Shown here piece after piece: positions 18,930-35,054 of a DNA stretch of 64,000 nt. A program made the position numbers and the translations under genes. The notes beneath the pieces were generated by a model. That model was not told where the DNA came from. It did not search any database and saw nothing but the letters and a program-made list of their open reading frames with translations. Position 1 is the first letter of the stretch; each line of letters starts with the position of its first letter. The stretch covers positions 89,795 to 153,794 of the forward strand of contig CAIQVJ010000007.1 of the NCBI GenBank assembly GCA_903875225.1. The letters run 5' to 3'. This DNA is from an uncultured Pseudomonadota bacterium. GTDB lineage: Bacteria > Myxococcota_A > UBA796 > SXON01.

Positions 18930-20491
18930 GACCCGCCGCTCGTCTCGTCGTAGCCGAGCGCCCGGGCCTTCACGAGCTCGCGATCCGCGCGCTGGAGCAC
19001 GTCCTCGAAGCCCTCGGAGCTGTCCGCCACCCCGGCACAGAGCGTGAGGGACGCCAGGGCGGGACGCACGGAGAGCCGCTCCTTGAACCGGGCGCGGACG
19101 GCTGCGAGCCGCACGCGACCGTCCCGCGCCGTGCATCCGGGCAGGAGACCCGCGAAGCCCGAGGGGCCGACATGGCCGACGGAGTCGGTCTCCCGCAGCC
19201 CGTCCCGCATCGCGAGCGCCAGGCACCGCTCGGCGAACACGGCCGTGCCGTCGCCCCGTTGACGGCGGACCTCGCCGATCCGGTCGACCTCGGAGCGGAG
19301 CACGCAAAGCGGCGCGCGAAACCGGCGCGCCGCCGCGATCTCCCTGTCAGCAGCGCGGAGCAGGGATGCGCGGGAGAGCGCGCCGGTCTCGTGCTCCACG
19401 TCGCGCAGCGCTCGCTCGCGACGCGCCCGCTCGAGCAACGCATTCACACGCGCGCGGATCGGGGCCGGACCCAGGTCGAGGCGCAGGACGGCCTCGGCGT
19501 CCGTGAGCAGCCCCTTCGACTCGGCCCGCGCGTCGTCGACGACCAGCACCCGAGGCACGTCGCCATGCCGGTGGTGCGCCCGCAGCACGCTCACGAGGTC
19601 CATCGCCTGCAACCGCCGCAGGTCCGAACAGATCGCGATCATGTCCGGCAGCGACTCGTCGAGCGCCGCCAGCAGGTCCATCTCCTCACCGATCGCCACG
19701 ACGCGCGCGGGATCCCCAATCAGCAGGGCCCCGACGGTGCTCGCGGTCTCCCGCGTCTGCGCGATCACCGCGACCCGATACCCGCCCTGGGCGCTGGCCG
19801 TGAGCCGCGCGCGAATGCTCGGCAGCGCCTCTCGCAGGTCGAGCGGGAGCGGAAGGTACCCGGCGGCCCCGAGGCGTGCCGCGAGCAGCCGGTCTGCGAG
19901 ATCCCTCGTCTCGCCGTACACGTAGAGCGGCACCCCGCGCACCTCGGCGGCCTCGAGCGCCAGGGAGTCGAGCGACGCGCACGGGATGAGCATGGCGGCT
20001 GGCGAATCGACCCGGGCCAGCGCCACCGCCTCGTCCGGACTGTGGACGATGCGCACGACGACCGCGAGGCCTTCGGACTGGTGGCGCAGGCGCGACTCGG
20101 TCGGCCCTCCGGCGACGACCACGATCAGCGGGCGCAGCACGGGTGCGACTCCGTCGAGGCTACGGCACTGCTCGAGCAGCGTGTCGAGTGCTCCCGCGCC
20201 GTGCCCCCCTTCGGCGGCCGCGATTGCCTCCGCGCTGGCCTGCTCCACCTCGATGAGACCCAGGGAGTGCGCCGTCAGCCGGATCCGCGTGAGGGTCTCC
20301 ACCAGCGCTTCGAGCAGGTCGGGGTCCTTTCGAGCGTCGCGCCACAACTCCCGAGCCTCCAGCGTCTGCCGGTGGAGCACCGTGGCGAAGCTGCCCCGCA
20401 GGCGCTCGTTTTCAGCAAGTACGCTCACGACTACCTCGGGAGCTACGGTAACCGGGATAGCGGCCGGTTGTGCGATGCAGTTGCTGACCAT
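18926..20491 (-). CDS. Regulator with tandem receiver-like regions and a degenerate GGDEF domain
   Basis: C-terminus 'ETGALSRASLLRAADREIAAARRF...DSVGHVGPSGFAGLLPG...LCAGVA...ADRELVKARALG' follows GGDEF layout but lacks GG(D/E)EF. Start codon uncertain. Confidence 0.65.
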   Translation of the reverse strand: MVSNCIAQPAAIPVTVAPEVVVSVLAENERLRGSFATVLHRQTLEARELWRDARKDPDLLEALVETLTRIRLTAHSLGLIEVEQASAEAIAAAEGGHGAGALDTLLEQCRSLDGVAPVLRPLIVVVAGGPTESRLRHQSEGLAVVVRIVHSPDEAVALARVDSPAAMLIPCASLDSLALEAAEVRGVPLYVYGETRDLADRLLAARLGAAGYLPLPLDLREALPSIRARLTASAQGGYRVAVIAQTRETASTVGALLIGDPARVVAIGEEMDLLAALDESLPDMIAICSDLRRLQAMDLVSVLRAHHRHGDVPRVLVVDDARAESKGLLTDAEAVLRLDLGPAPIRARVNALLERARRERALRDVEHETGALSRASLLRAADREIAAARRFRAPLCVLRSEVDRIGEVRRQRGDGTAVFAERCLALAMRDGLRETDSVGHVGPSGFAGLLPGCTARDGRVRLAAVRARFKERLSVRPALASLTLCAGVADSSEGFEDVLQRADRELVKARALGYDETSGGS

Positions 20492-21227
20492 GCGAAAGCC
20501 ACGCAAGCTGCGGCTCGACGAAGCGCTCGTGGAGCACGGACTCGCCCCCACCGTGGAGCGGGCGCGCGCCGAGATCCTCGCGGGAAACGTGCTCGTGGAC
20601 GAGGAGCCCCGCAACTGCGCCTCCGACCGCGTCACAGGCCAGCAGGCGCTCCGGCTGCGTTCTGCACCCCAGCCGTTCGTGAGCCGAGCGGGCGGCAAGC
20701 TCGACGCCGCGCTGCAGGACTTCGGCGTCGACGTGCGGGATCGCGTCGTCGCTGATCTGGGCGCGAGCACCGGGGGGTTCACCGACTGCCTGCTCCAACG
20801 AGGCGCGCGCCGCGTCTACGCCATCGACGTCGGGTACAACCAGCTCGCCTGGAAGCTGCGGCAGGACGTGCGGGTCGTCGTGATGGAGCGGACGAACGCC
20901 CGAACCCTGGAGTCCCTGCCGGAGCCGGTCAGCCTGGTGGTCGGCGACCTCTCGTTCATCTCCTTGAGCCAGATCCTCCCCACGGTCGCGCGGCTGCTGG
21001 CCGGCGCCGGGGACGCCGTCCTCCTGATCAAGCCGCAGTTCGAGGCGGCGCGGGGCGCGCTCGGCCCGGGCGGCAACCTGCCGGAGGGACACGCCCGGGA
21101 TCTGGCGATCGAGTCCGTGCTGGCTGACGCGCGCGCAGAAGGGTTCACGGTGGTGGCCGTGGCGCAGAGCACGGTCCCCGGTGCGCGGGCGAAAAACGTG
21201 GAGGCACTGGTGCACCTCCGGCCGTGA
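20490..21227 (+). CDS. tlyA: TlyA family rRNA (cytidine-2'-O)-methyltransferase/hemolysin
   Basis: S4 domain 'RLDEALVEHGLAPTVERARAEILAGNVLVD' plus FtsJ-like 'VADLGASTGGFTDCLLQRGARRVYAIDVGYNQLAWKLR'. Confidence 0.9.
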   Translation: MRKPRKLRLDEALVEHGLAPTVERARAEILAGNVLVDEEPRNCASDRVTGQQALRLRSAPQPFVSRAGGKLDAALQDFGVDVRDRVVADLGASTGGFTDCLLQRGARRVYAIDVGYNQLAWKLRQDVRVVVMERTNARTLESLPEPVSLVVGDLSFISLSQILPTVARLLAGAGDAVLLIKPQFEAARGALGPGGNLPEGHARDLAIESVLADARAEGFTVVAVAQSTVPGARAKNVEALVHLRP

Positions 21228-21273
21228 CGCCGCCGTGACATCGGCCGCTTAGCCGGATCCGCCCGGAGTCCGC

Positions 21274-22020
21274 GTGCGCATCCTTGGCAGTCTCCTACGA
21301 TTCTCCGTGGGCCTGGTCTACATGGCCATCGCAGTGGCGGTGTTCATGGTGGTCTGCCTGCTGGTGGCCCCCTGGCGGGGCCTGCGGATCCGCGCGTGCA
21401 ACATCTACGGGCACATCAGCGGACGGGTGTGCCTGTGGCTCGCCTCCGCGACGGTCACGAACCCCGCCGAGGTGAAGGCGCGCGCCGAGAAGTTCTACCC
21501 CGCGATCTACGTCTCCAACCACACAAGCGCGCTCGACATCTTCATAGGCATCTGGCTCGCGCCGATCGGCGTGGTCGGAATCGCCAAGAAGGAGGTGGTC
21601 TGGTACCCCTTCTTCGGTCAGCTCTACGCGATCTCCGGCCACCTCCTCATCGACCGCAGCAACCGGGCCAACGCCGTGGAAGCGCTGTCCGGGCTGGCAA
21701 AGGCCATCCAGCGCTACAACCTCTCGGTGTGGATGTGGCCGGAAGGCACGCGCTCCCGGGACGGGCGGCTCCGGCCGTTCAAGAAGGGGTTCGCCCACCT
21801 CGCGCTGGCCACGAAGCTGCCCATCGTTCCGGTCGTGGTGAGCGGTGCCCACAGGAGCTGGCGAAAGGGCTCCTTGATCCTGGAGCCGACGACGATCGGG
21901 CTCCAGGTGCTGGACCCGATCCCCACCACCGACTGGACGCTCGAGAACCTCGACCAGAAGATCGAGCTCGTTCATCAGCGCTTCCTGGACGCCCTCCCCG
22001 CCGACCAGAGGCCCACGTGA
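21274..22020 (+). CDS. plsC: 1-acyl-sn-glycerol-3-phosphate acyltransferase
   Basis: 'VSNHTSALDIF' (HX4D) and 'MWPEGTRSRDGRLRPFKKG'. Confidence 0.9.
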   Translation: MRILGSLLRFSVGLVYMAIAVAVFMVVCLLVAPWRGLRIRACNIYGHISGRVCLWLASATVTNPAEVKARAEKFYPAIYVSNHTSALDIFIGIWLAPIGVVGIAKKEVVWYPFFGQLYAISGHLLIDRSNRANAVEALSGLAKAIQRYNLSVWMWPEGTRSRDGRLRPFKKGFAHLALATKLPIVPVVVSGAHRSWRKGSLILEPTTIGLQVLDPIPTTDWTLENLDQKIELVHQRFLDALPADQRPT

Positions 22021-23054
22021 GCTTCTCCAAGGACTACTTCACGGCCCGGGACCGGTTCCGAGCTGCCACCGCCGGCCTGCCTGGAGCAAAGGGCGCCATC
22101 GAGGTCGTGGACGGGCTCACCATCGACTGGGCCTGGGCCGGCCCGCCGGTCGTGGACCGCGCCCTGGTGTTCACCAGCGGGGTGCACGGCATCGAGGGCT
22201 TCGCCGGCTCTGCCGTCCAGTTGGACCTGCTCGCCCGCGGAGTCACCCTGCCGACGCTGATGGTGCACGTGGTGAACCCCTGGGGCATGGCGAACTGGCG
22301 CCGGTTCAACGAGAGCAACGTCGATCTGAACCGCAACTTCCTGCCCCCGGGGGCTGTGTACAAGACCGACGACCCGACCTACGCCCGCGTGGACGGCCTG
22401 CTCAACCCCCAGAGCCCCCCGGGGGGCTTCGAGTTCTTCTGGCCCAACATCGCCTGGGTGGTCGCACGATACGGCTGGCAGACGCTCAAGAACGCCGTGG
22501 TGGGCGGCCAGCACCAGAACCCCAGGGGCCTGTTCTTCGGCGGCGAGCGGTTGGAGAAGGGGCCCGCGGGGCTCCTCCCCGTGCTCGACGAGCAGCTCGG
22601 CGGACTGCAACGGGTCGTGCACATCGACCTGCACTCCGGCCTCGGGAAGTTCGGCGGGCGCACCCTCCTGCTGGAGGGCAAGTCCACGCCCGAACAGATG
22701 GCCCGCGCCCGCGCGGCGTTCGGCACCGAGATCAAGGGCTGGGACGCGAGCAACACGCACGCCTACGAGATCCGCGGGGGGCTCCTCGGCGAGGTGATGC
22801 GCAGGTTGGTGGGCGTGCGGTATGACGGGTTCACCTGCGAGTTCGGGTCACTCGCGAACCTCGCGGTGTTGGTGCGCCTGCGGAACGAGAACCGCCTGCA
22901 CCACTGGGGCAACCTGCCGGCCGGCAGCATCGATCACTGGGCCAAGGCGGGCGTGCGCGAAGCGTTCGCACCGATGGATCCGGCGTGGGAGAGCGCAGTG
23001 CTGGCGCACGGACCCGAGCTGTACAAGGCCGCAGTGGCGATGTTGGGGAGCTAG
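22017..23054 (+). CDS. DUF2817 / M14-like zinc carboxypeptidase family protein
   Basis: 'TSGVHGIEGFAGSAVQ', 'HVVNPWGMANWRRFNESNVDLNRNF', 'HIDLHSGLG'; GTGA overlap with plsC. Confidence 0.8.
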   Translation: MSFSKDYFTARDRFRAATAGLPGAKGAIEVVDGLTIDWAWAGPPVVDRALVFTSGVHGIEGFAGSAVQLDLLARGVTLPTLMVHVVNPWGMANWRRFNESNVDLNRNFLPPGAVYKTDDPTYARVDGLLNPQSPPGGFEFFWPNIAWVVARYGWQTLKNAVVGGQHQNPRGLFFGGERLEKGPAGLLPVLDEQLGGLQRVVHIDLHSGLGKFGGRTLLLEGKSTPEQMARARAAFGTEIKGWDASNTHAYEIRGGLLGEVMRRLVGVRYDGFTCEFGSLANLAVLVRLRNENRLHHWGNLPAGSIDHWAKAGVREAFAPMDPAWESAVLAHGPELYKAAVAMLGS

Positions 23055-23060
23055 GTTGGC

Positions 23061-23876
23061 GTGACGGGGATGGCGATGGGAGACGCGATGAGAGACCTTG
23101 TCGGCAAATGGGCGATGGTGACCGGAGCCTCCAGCGGGCTCGGGGTCGACTTCGCGAGGCTGCTCGCGGAGCGGGGCGCGAACCTCGTGCTGGTGGCGCG
23201 CCGCGCGCCTGAGCTGGAGTCGCTCGCCGCGGAGCTGAAGCAGGCGTACGGCACCCAGAGCCAGGTCCTGCCGATGGATCTGGCGCAACCCGGAGTCGGG
23301 GCCAGGCTCCGGGCGAGGCTGGACGAGGCCGGGGTCGCCGTGGATGTGCTGGTGAACAACGCAGGCTACGGCCTGCATGGCGAGCTCCTCCAGCAGCCCC
23401 TCGAGCGGACGCTCGACATGCTCCAGCTCGACGTGATGAGCCTCACGGAGCTCACCCACGTGTTCGCCAGCGACATGGTCCGCAGGGGCGGCGGCCAGAT
23501 CCTGCTGATCGCCTCGATCGGCGCGTTCCAGGCTACCCCAACGTACGCGGCGTACTCCGCCGGCAAGGCCTATGTGCTGATGCTCGGCGAGGCGCTGCAC
23601 GAGGAGCTCAAGCCGCACCACGTCACCGTCACGACCCTCTCCCCGGGGGTGACGAGGACCGGGTTCTTCGAGGTCGCGGGGCAGAAGACGAACGCGCTCC
23701 AGCGGATGGCCATGATGGAGAGCCGCGCCGTGGCGCAGATCGGGCTGGCGGCCCTGAAGGCGGGGCGTCCCTCGGTGGTGGCGGGGTTCATGAACGCGCT
23801 CACCGTGTTCCTGGTCCGCTTCACCCCGCGCTGGTTGCAGCCCCGGCTCGCACGGGCCGCGATGAAGAGCGACTGA
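23061..23876 (+). CDS. Short-chain dehydrogenase/reductase
   Basis: 'AMVTGASSGLGVDFARLLAERG', 'NNAGYG', 'YAAYSAGKAYV'. Confidence 0.9.
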   Translation: MTGMAMGDAMRDLVGKWAMVTGASSGLGVDFARLLAERGANLVLVARRAPELESLAAELKQAYGTQSQVLPMDLAQPGVGARLRARLDEAGVAVDVLVNNAGYGLHGELLQQPLERTLDMLQLDVMSLTELTHVFASDMVRRGGGQILLIASIGAFQATPTYAAYSAGKAYVLMLGEALHEELKPHHVTVTTLSPGVTRTGFFEVAGQKTNALQRMAMMESRAVAQIGLAALKAGRPSVVAGFMNALTVFLVRFTPRWLQPRLARAAMKSD

Positions 23877-23915
23877 GCCGCGCCGACCGGGGAGGAAAGC
23901 AGGCCGCCGCCCCGC

Positions 23916-24611
23916 TCACCCACGTCTCAGCCACACGCCATCGGCCTTCACCTCGTGGGGGGTGTAGTTTGCCTTGTAGTTCAGGTGGCTGCAGTCCCGC
24001 ACATAGTAGCCGAGGTAGTACCACTCGAACCCGGAGAGCTTGCACCACGCGAGCTCCCACAGCACCGAGTACACCCCCAGCGAGCGCCGGGACTCCTCGG
24101 GGTCGAAGTAGTGGTACACGCTCGACGCCGCGCGCGCCCCGAGATCGAGCACGGACACCGCGACCAGCCGGTGATCCACCCGGAACTGCACCTCCACGGT
24201 CTCTGCACAGCTGTCCACGAGCCAGCGCTGGTAGCTCTCCTCGGTGAGGGCCTCCCCCGACCGGGACAGCCCCCGGGAGAGCTTGTGCCGGTTGTAGAGG
24301 TCCAGGTGCTCTGGCGTGCACTGTGGCTGCACCACCTGGACGACCACATCCGGGTTGCGCTTGAGGCTACGCCGCTGGGAGGTGTTGGGCACGAATTCGG
24401 CCGTTGGAATCCGGATCGGCAGGCACTCGGCGCAGGTGCCGCAGGTCGCCCGGTACAGGAACCGCCCCGACCGGCGATCCCCCTCCTCCAACAGGCGATC
24501 GAACTCCGCCGGCAGGAGCTTGCGACCGGGCATGCGCAGCGGCAGCCGTGCCATGCGGTCCGGCAGGTAGGGACAGGGCTCCGGCTGATCCCAGATGACG
24601 CGCATCAGCAC
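23916..24611 (-). CDS. bpt: Aspartate/glutamate leucyl/arginyltransferase (Bpt/Ate family)
   Basis: 'ATCGTCAECLPIRIP' Cys-rich N-terminus, 'SVYHYFDPEESRRSLGVYSVL', 'GFEWYYLGYYVRDCSHLNYKANY'. Confidence 0.88.
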   Translation of the reverse strand: MLMRVIWDQPEPCPYLPDRMARLPLRMPGRKLLPAEFDRLLEEGDRRSGRFLYRATCGTCAECLPIRIPTAEFVPNTSQRRSLKRNPDVVVQVVQPQCTPEHLDLYNRHKLSRGLSRSGEALTEESYQRWLVDSCAETVEVQFRVDHRLVAVSVLDLGARAASSVYHYFDPEESRRSLGVYSVLWELAWCKLSGFEWYYLGYYVRDCSHLNYKANYTPHEVKADGVWLRRG

Positions 24612-24630
24612 TCCGGCAGGAGCAGGAAGA

Positions 24631-25881
<1,251 letters not shown>

Positions 25882-25996
25882 GACCGGGAGCGTATCGCGT
25901 GGGCGGGGTCGGGCCTCGAGGCCACGCCCCGTCCCTTTTCCCTCCCCGAAGGCCGGCCCCGCTCCGATCCCCCCGGCTCTCTGGTACCATCCCACC

Positions 25997-31534
<5,538 letters not shown>

Positions 31535-31545
31535 GCGGCGCACCG

Positions 31546-32136
31546 ATGATCGCCATGCTCCTGGCCGGCGCCGCCCTCGCGGGGACACCGGTCGATGTGT
31601 CATCCCAGGTCAAGCATGCCCGGGCTGGGGAGGTCCTGGCGATCGCCGGGCCACCCGTGATGGTGGGCGGGGGGCTCCTGCTTGCCGATGGCGCGTTGAA
31701 CGAAGAGGTTGCGCCGCTCGCGCTCGGCGGCGGGCTGGCGACCATCGGTACTGCCGGCACATTCGCGGGTGTGCCGATGATCGCTGGAGGTTCGTTGCGA
31801 GCGCGGCGCCTGCTGCTCGACGATGGCATCCGCGTGTCCCCAGCCCTCGGGCGGACGTCCTGGGGACTCTGGGCAGGGTCGATGGGTCTCTCCGCCCTCG
31901 CGTTCAGCCTCGCGGTCGCCGACATCCCCACCAGCCCAGCGGAGAAGGACGTGCTCGCCGTCTCGATTCCCAGCCTCTACGTGGGCTCGATCGTCACGGC
32001 CACGATGCAGCTGCACAGCATCGTGGCCGCAGCGCCTGCGGGGGCACCCCGGAGCGACCGCCCGAGCGCGGTCTGGGGGATTGCCCCATGGGCCGACGGG
32101 AGTCATTGCGGGGTTGCGTTCATCGAGATCCGCTGA
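31546..32136 (+). CDS. Hypothetical membrane protein
   Basis: Starts 12 bp after previous gene; several hydrophobic segments; no family recognised. Confidence 0.5.
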   Translation: MIAMLLAGAALAGTPVDVSSQVKHARAGEVLAIAGPPVMVGGGLLLADGALNEEVAPLALGGGLATIGTAGTFAGVPMIAGGSLRARRLLLDDGIRVSPALGRTSWGLWAGSMGLSALAFSLAVADIPTSPAEKDVLAVSIPSLYVGSIVTATMQLHSIVAAAPAGAPRSDRPSAVWGIAPWADGSHCGVAFIEIR

Positions 32137-32295
32137 CGCCCCGCGGTGATGGAGGGCTCGACGGCCGGTCAGCACAGCGGCATTCGCACCCGCGGGTCGG
32201 ACGACCCCGGCCCGCGCCTGACCGAGGTGTGGGATCTCCCACCCCGATCCAGCCGATCAGCCCGCTCCTTCCCCCGAAGGAACGGGCTTTCGCCG

Positions 32296-33453
32296 TCATC
32301 TCCACCCACCTCGCAACACCTCGGCCAGCCGCTCGTACTCGTCCGGCGTGTTGAAGGCCTGCCCGGAGATGCGCAGCCACACGCGATCGTCGTAGGTCGT
32401 GAACGGGACCTCGATCCGGTGGTCGTCATACATGCGGCGGTTGAGATCCGCGACCTGGCGGTAGTCGCCGGAGAAGGGCTCGGGCCACAAGGTGGCCGCC
32501 ATCGGGCCGTAGAGCAGGGCGTCGTCGGGATGGGGCAGATCGGTGCCGAGCGCCGCCGAGACCAGCGTGCGACCGCGTCGGACGAGCGCGTGGTTGAACG
32601 CTGCGACACCGCCGAGCTCCACGTCCATGCGTCGCCAGAATTCGAGCGCCACCGGGGCCGTCAGGTAGGGCGACGGGTCCATCGTGCCGGTCCAGTCGAA
32701 CTCGGCGCGCAGGCCCTGCCGGTAGCCGTGCGAGATGCACACGGGCGACATCATCTCCCGCCAGGCTTCGGCGACGTGCAGGATCGCGGACCCCTTGGCT
32801 GCGTAGGCCCACTTGTGCAGGTTGGCGACGTAGAAGTCGGCCCCGATCGTCGCCAGGTCGAGAGGCAGCAGGCCGGGGGCGTGCGCGCCGTCCACAAGCA
32901 CGGGGACGCCCTTCCCGTGCAGCTCAGCGACGATCCTGGCGACGGGCAGGACCATCGCCGTGGGCGATGAGACGTGATCGATGACGGCGAGCCGGGTCTT
33001 CGACGTCGCCGCTTCGAGCCAGGGCGTGACCATCTGGTCCGCCCTGTCGAGCGGGAACGGGAGCTTTGCCCACTGAAGCTCCACCCCGTAGCGCTTCGAC
33101 ACCCAGATCGCGGTCTGCTTGACGGCGTTGTACGTCTGATCGGCGAGCAGGATGGCGTCGCCCGGCTGCCACGGGAACGAGCGCAACACCGCGTTCACGC
33201 CCGTCGTCGCGTTCTGTACGAACGCGAGCCCCGCCTCGTCGGCCCCGACGAAGCTCGCGACTGCCGTCCGGGCGGCCGCGATGCGACCGGGAAGCTCCCG
33301 CGCGTGGAACCGCACGGGCTCGGCCTCCATCTCGAGGTGGGTCTGCCGCACGGCGTCGAGCACCACGCGGGGCGTGGCGCCGAAGCTGCCGTTGTTGAGG
33401 AAGGTGACGTCGGGGTCGAGGCCCCAGTGCGCGCGGATCCCGGTCGTGTTCAA
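32296..33453 (-). CDS. Class V aminotransferase family protein (isopenicillin-N epimerase-like)
   Basis: 'LNNGSFGATPRVVLDAVRQ', 'LVDGAHAPGLLPLDLATIGADFYVANLHKWAYAAKGSAIL' with PLP Lys motif; TTG start overlapping upstream stop. Confidence 0.83.
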   Translation of the reverse strand: MNTTGIRAHWGLDPDVTFLNNGSFGATPRVVLDAVRQTHLEMEAEPVRFHARELPGRIAAARTAVASFVGADEAGLAFVQNATTGVNAVLRSFPWQPGDAILLADQTYNAVKQTAIWVSKRYGVELQWAKLPFPLDRADQMVTPWLEAATSKTRLAVIDHVSSPTAMVLPVARIVAELHGKGVPVLVDGAHAPGLLPLDLATIGADFYVANLHKWAYAAKGSAILHVAEAWREMMSPVCISHGYRQGLRAEFDWTGTMDPSPYLTAPVALEFWRRMDVELGGVAAFNHALVRRGRTLVSAALGTDLPHPDDALLYGPMAATLWPEPFSGDYRQVADLNRRMYDDHRIEVPFTTYDDRVWLRISGQAFNTPDEYERLAEVLRGGWR

Positions 33454-34940
33454 GGCTCCCCCGTGGTGATGATGTCGGTGTAGACGGCGGCCATCGGCTT
33501 GGGCGTGCGCGCCTTGGTGGTGAGGTCCACCGAGTACATGCCGAACGTCATCGACATGCCGTGGTTCCACTCGTAATTGTCGGTCAACGACCAGTAGAAG
33601 TAGCCGCGCACGTCGGCCCCGGCGTCCATCGCGCCGAGCAGGGCCGAGAGGTGCGGCCGCAGGAACGTGTCGCCGCTGGTCTCGGTGGGCTCGGTGCCGT
33701 TCTCGGTGATGACCGCCGGGAGGCCGTAGCTGTTCGCGAGGTTCACGACGTCGGCGATGCCGTCCGGGTATTCCTCCCAGAGGACCTCGGGGTAGAAGTC
33801 GGTGATGGGGTACTCGGAGAACAGCGGGACGTTCAGCCCACGCACGGTGATGCGCGTGTAGTAGTTCACGCCGATGTAGTCCATGCGGCCGGCGACATCG
33901 TCGCGGTGCTCCTCGGCCACGCCGTCGAGGTCCCGGTCGAAGTCGCCGTACACCGTCGCGTTCAGGTACACGCGGTTGTAGACGTAGTCGAGGTCGGCGG
34001 CCCCGTGCACGTCGGTTTCGTTGTCCGGGTCGAGCGGCTGGACTGCGACGAGGTTGGGGACCGCGCCGACCATGCTGTCGACACCGTCACCGTCGGCATC
34101 CACGGTGTCGTAGGACTTCACGGCGTCGTACATCGCGGCGTGGCCCTCCGCGAGGTTGAAGGCGACGGGGATCGCAAGATCGGGGCGGCTCACCCCGGGC
34201 GGGTTGGTGCGATCCTCGCCGGGCAGCAGGTAGCCGGAGAGCACGATCGCCATCGGCTCGTTCTCGGTCGCCCACCAGTCCACGCGATCGCCGAACTGCT
34301 GGGCGCAGAACCCGCTGTACAACGCGATCGCCGGCTTGATCCGCGCGAGGTCCAGCCAGCCGCGGTTGGTGCAATTGTCCGGGTCCTCGTGGCACGCCTT
34401 GCCGTCGTGGATCCAGAGCGGGAGGGTGTAGTGGTTGAGCGTGACGAGCGGGGTGAGCCCGTGGGCGACGATCGCGTCGAAGTAGGCGTTGTAGTAGGCG
34501 AGCGCCGCGGGATCGGCGTACTGCATCAGGTCGTCCACGCTGGTCGCCTGCTCGGCGGCGGCGGCGGGAAAGAGCCGGGACCACTCGATGCTGGTGCGGA
34601 AGGAGTTGGTCCCGAGAGCGACGGCGTTGTCCAGATCGGTGTTGTACAGCTCAAAATGGCCGGGGGCATCCGCCAGGGGCTCACCGGACAGGTAGTTGGC
34701 GGATTCGGCGATCAGATCGGGATCGGTGACCCACTGGTACCAGTCGCTGCCGCGGTCTTCGCAGTCCTCGGCGGCAATCGTCGGGCAGCCGGCCTCCACC
34801 TGGAACCCGGCGACCGCCGTGCCCCACATGAAGTCTGCGGGAAATTTCGGGGTCGCGGGGGCGGTGTCGTCGCCGGGCTTGCCGTTGCAACCGGTGAGGG
34901 CCAGGGCGAGTACGAGCGCAGGGGACAGGTGTGCGGGCAT
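33450..34940 (-). CDS. Glycoside hydrolase family 1 lipoprotein (beta-glucosidase-like)
   Basis: Lipobox 'LALALTGC'; 'FMWGTAVAGFQVE', 'WWATENEPMAIV' (acid/base NEP), 'AVITENGTEP' (TENG nucleophile), 'YFYWSLTDNYEW'. Confidence 0.88.
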   Translation of the reverse strand: MPAHLSPALVLALALTGCNGKPGDDTAPATPKFPADFMWGTAVAGFQVEAGCPTIAAEDCEDRGSDWYQWVTDPDLIAESANYLSGEPLADAPGHFELYNTDLDNAVALGTNSFRTSIEWSRLFPAAAAEQATSVDDLMQYADPAALAYYNAYFDAIVAHGLTPLVTLNHYTLPLWIHDGKACHEDPDNCTNRGWLDLARIKPAIALYSGFCAQQFGDRVDWWATENEPMAIVLSGYLLPGEDRTNPPGVSRPDLAIPVAFNLAEGHAAMYDAVKSYDTVDADGDGVDSMVGAVPNLVAVQPLDPDNETDVHGAADLDYVYNRVYLNATVYGDFDRDLDGVAEEHRDDVAGRMDYIGVNYYTRITVRGLNVPLFSEYPITDFYPEVLWEEYPDGIADVVNLANSYGLPAVITENGTEPTETSGDTFLRPHLSALLGAMDAGADVRGYFYWSLTDNYEWNHGMSMTFGMYSVDLTTKARTPKPMAAVYTDIITTGEP

Positions 34941-35054
34941 GGCAGCCTCCGCGGCCGGACTATCCCCGCCGACCCTACTGGCACACCGGGGCCGTCCACA
35001 CGACGCCATACTCCCGATCGGTGCTTACCCTTGCACCTGCCGGAGCTACGCCCC

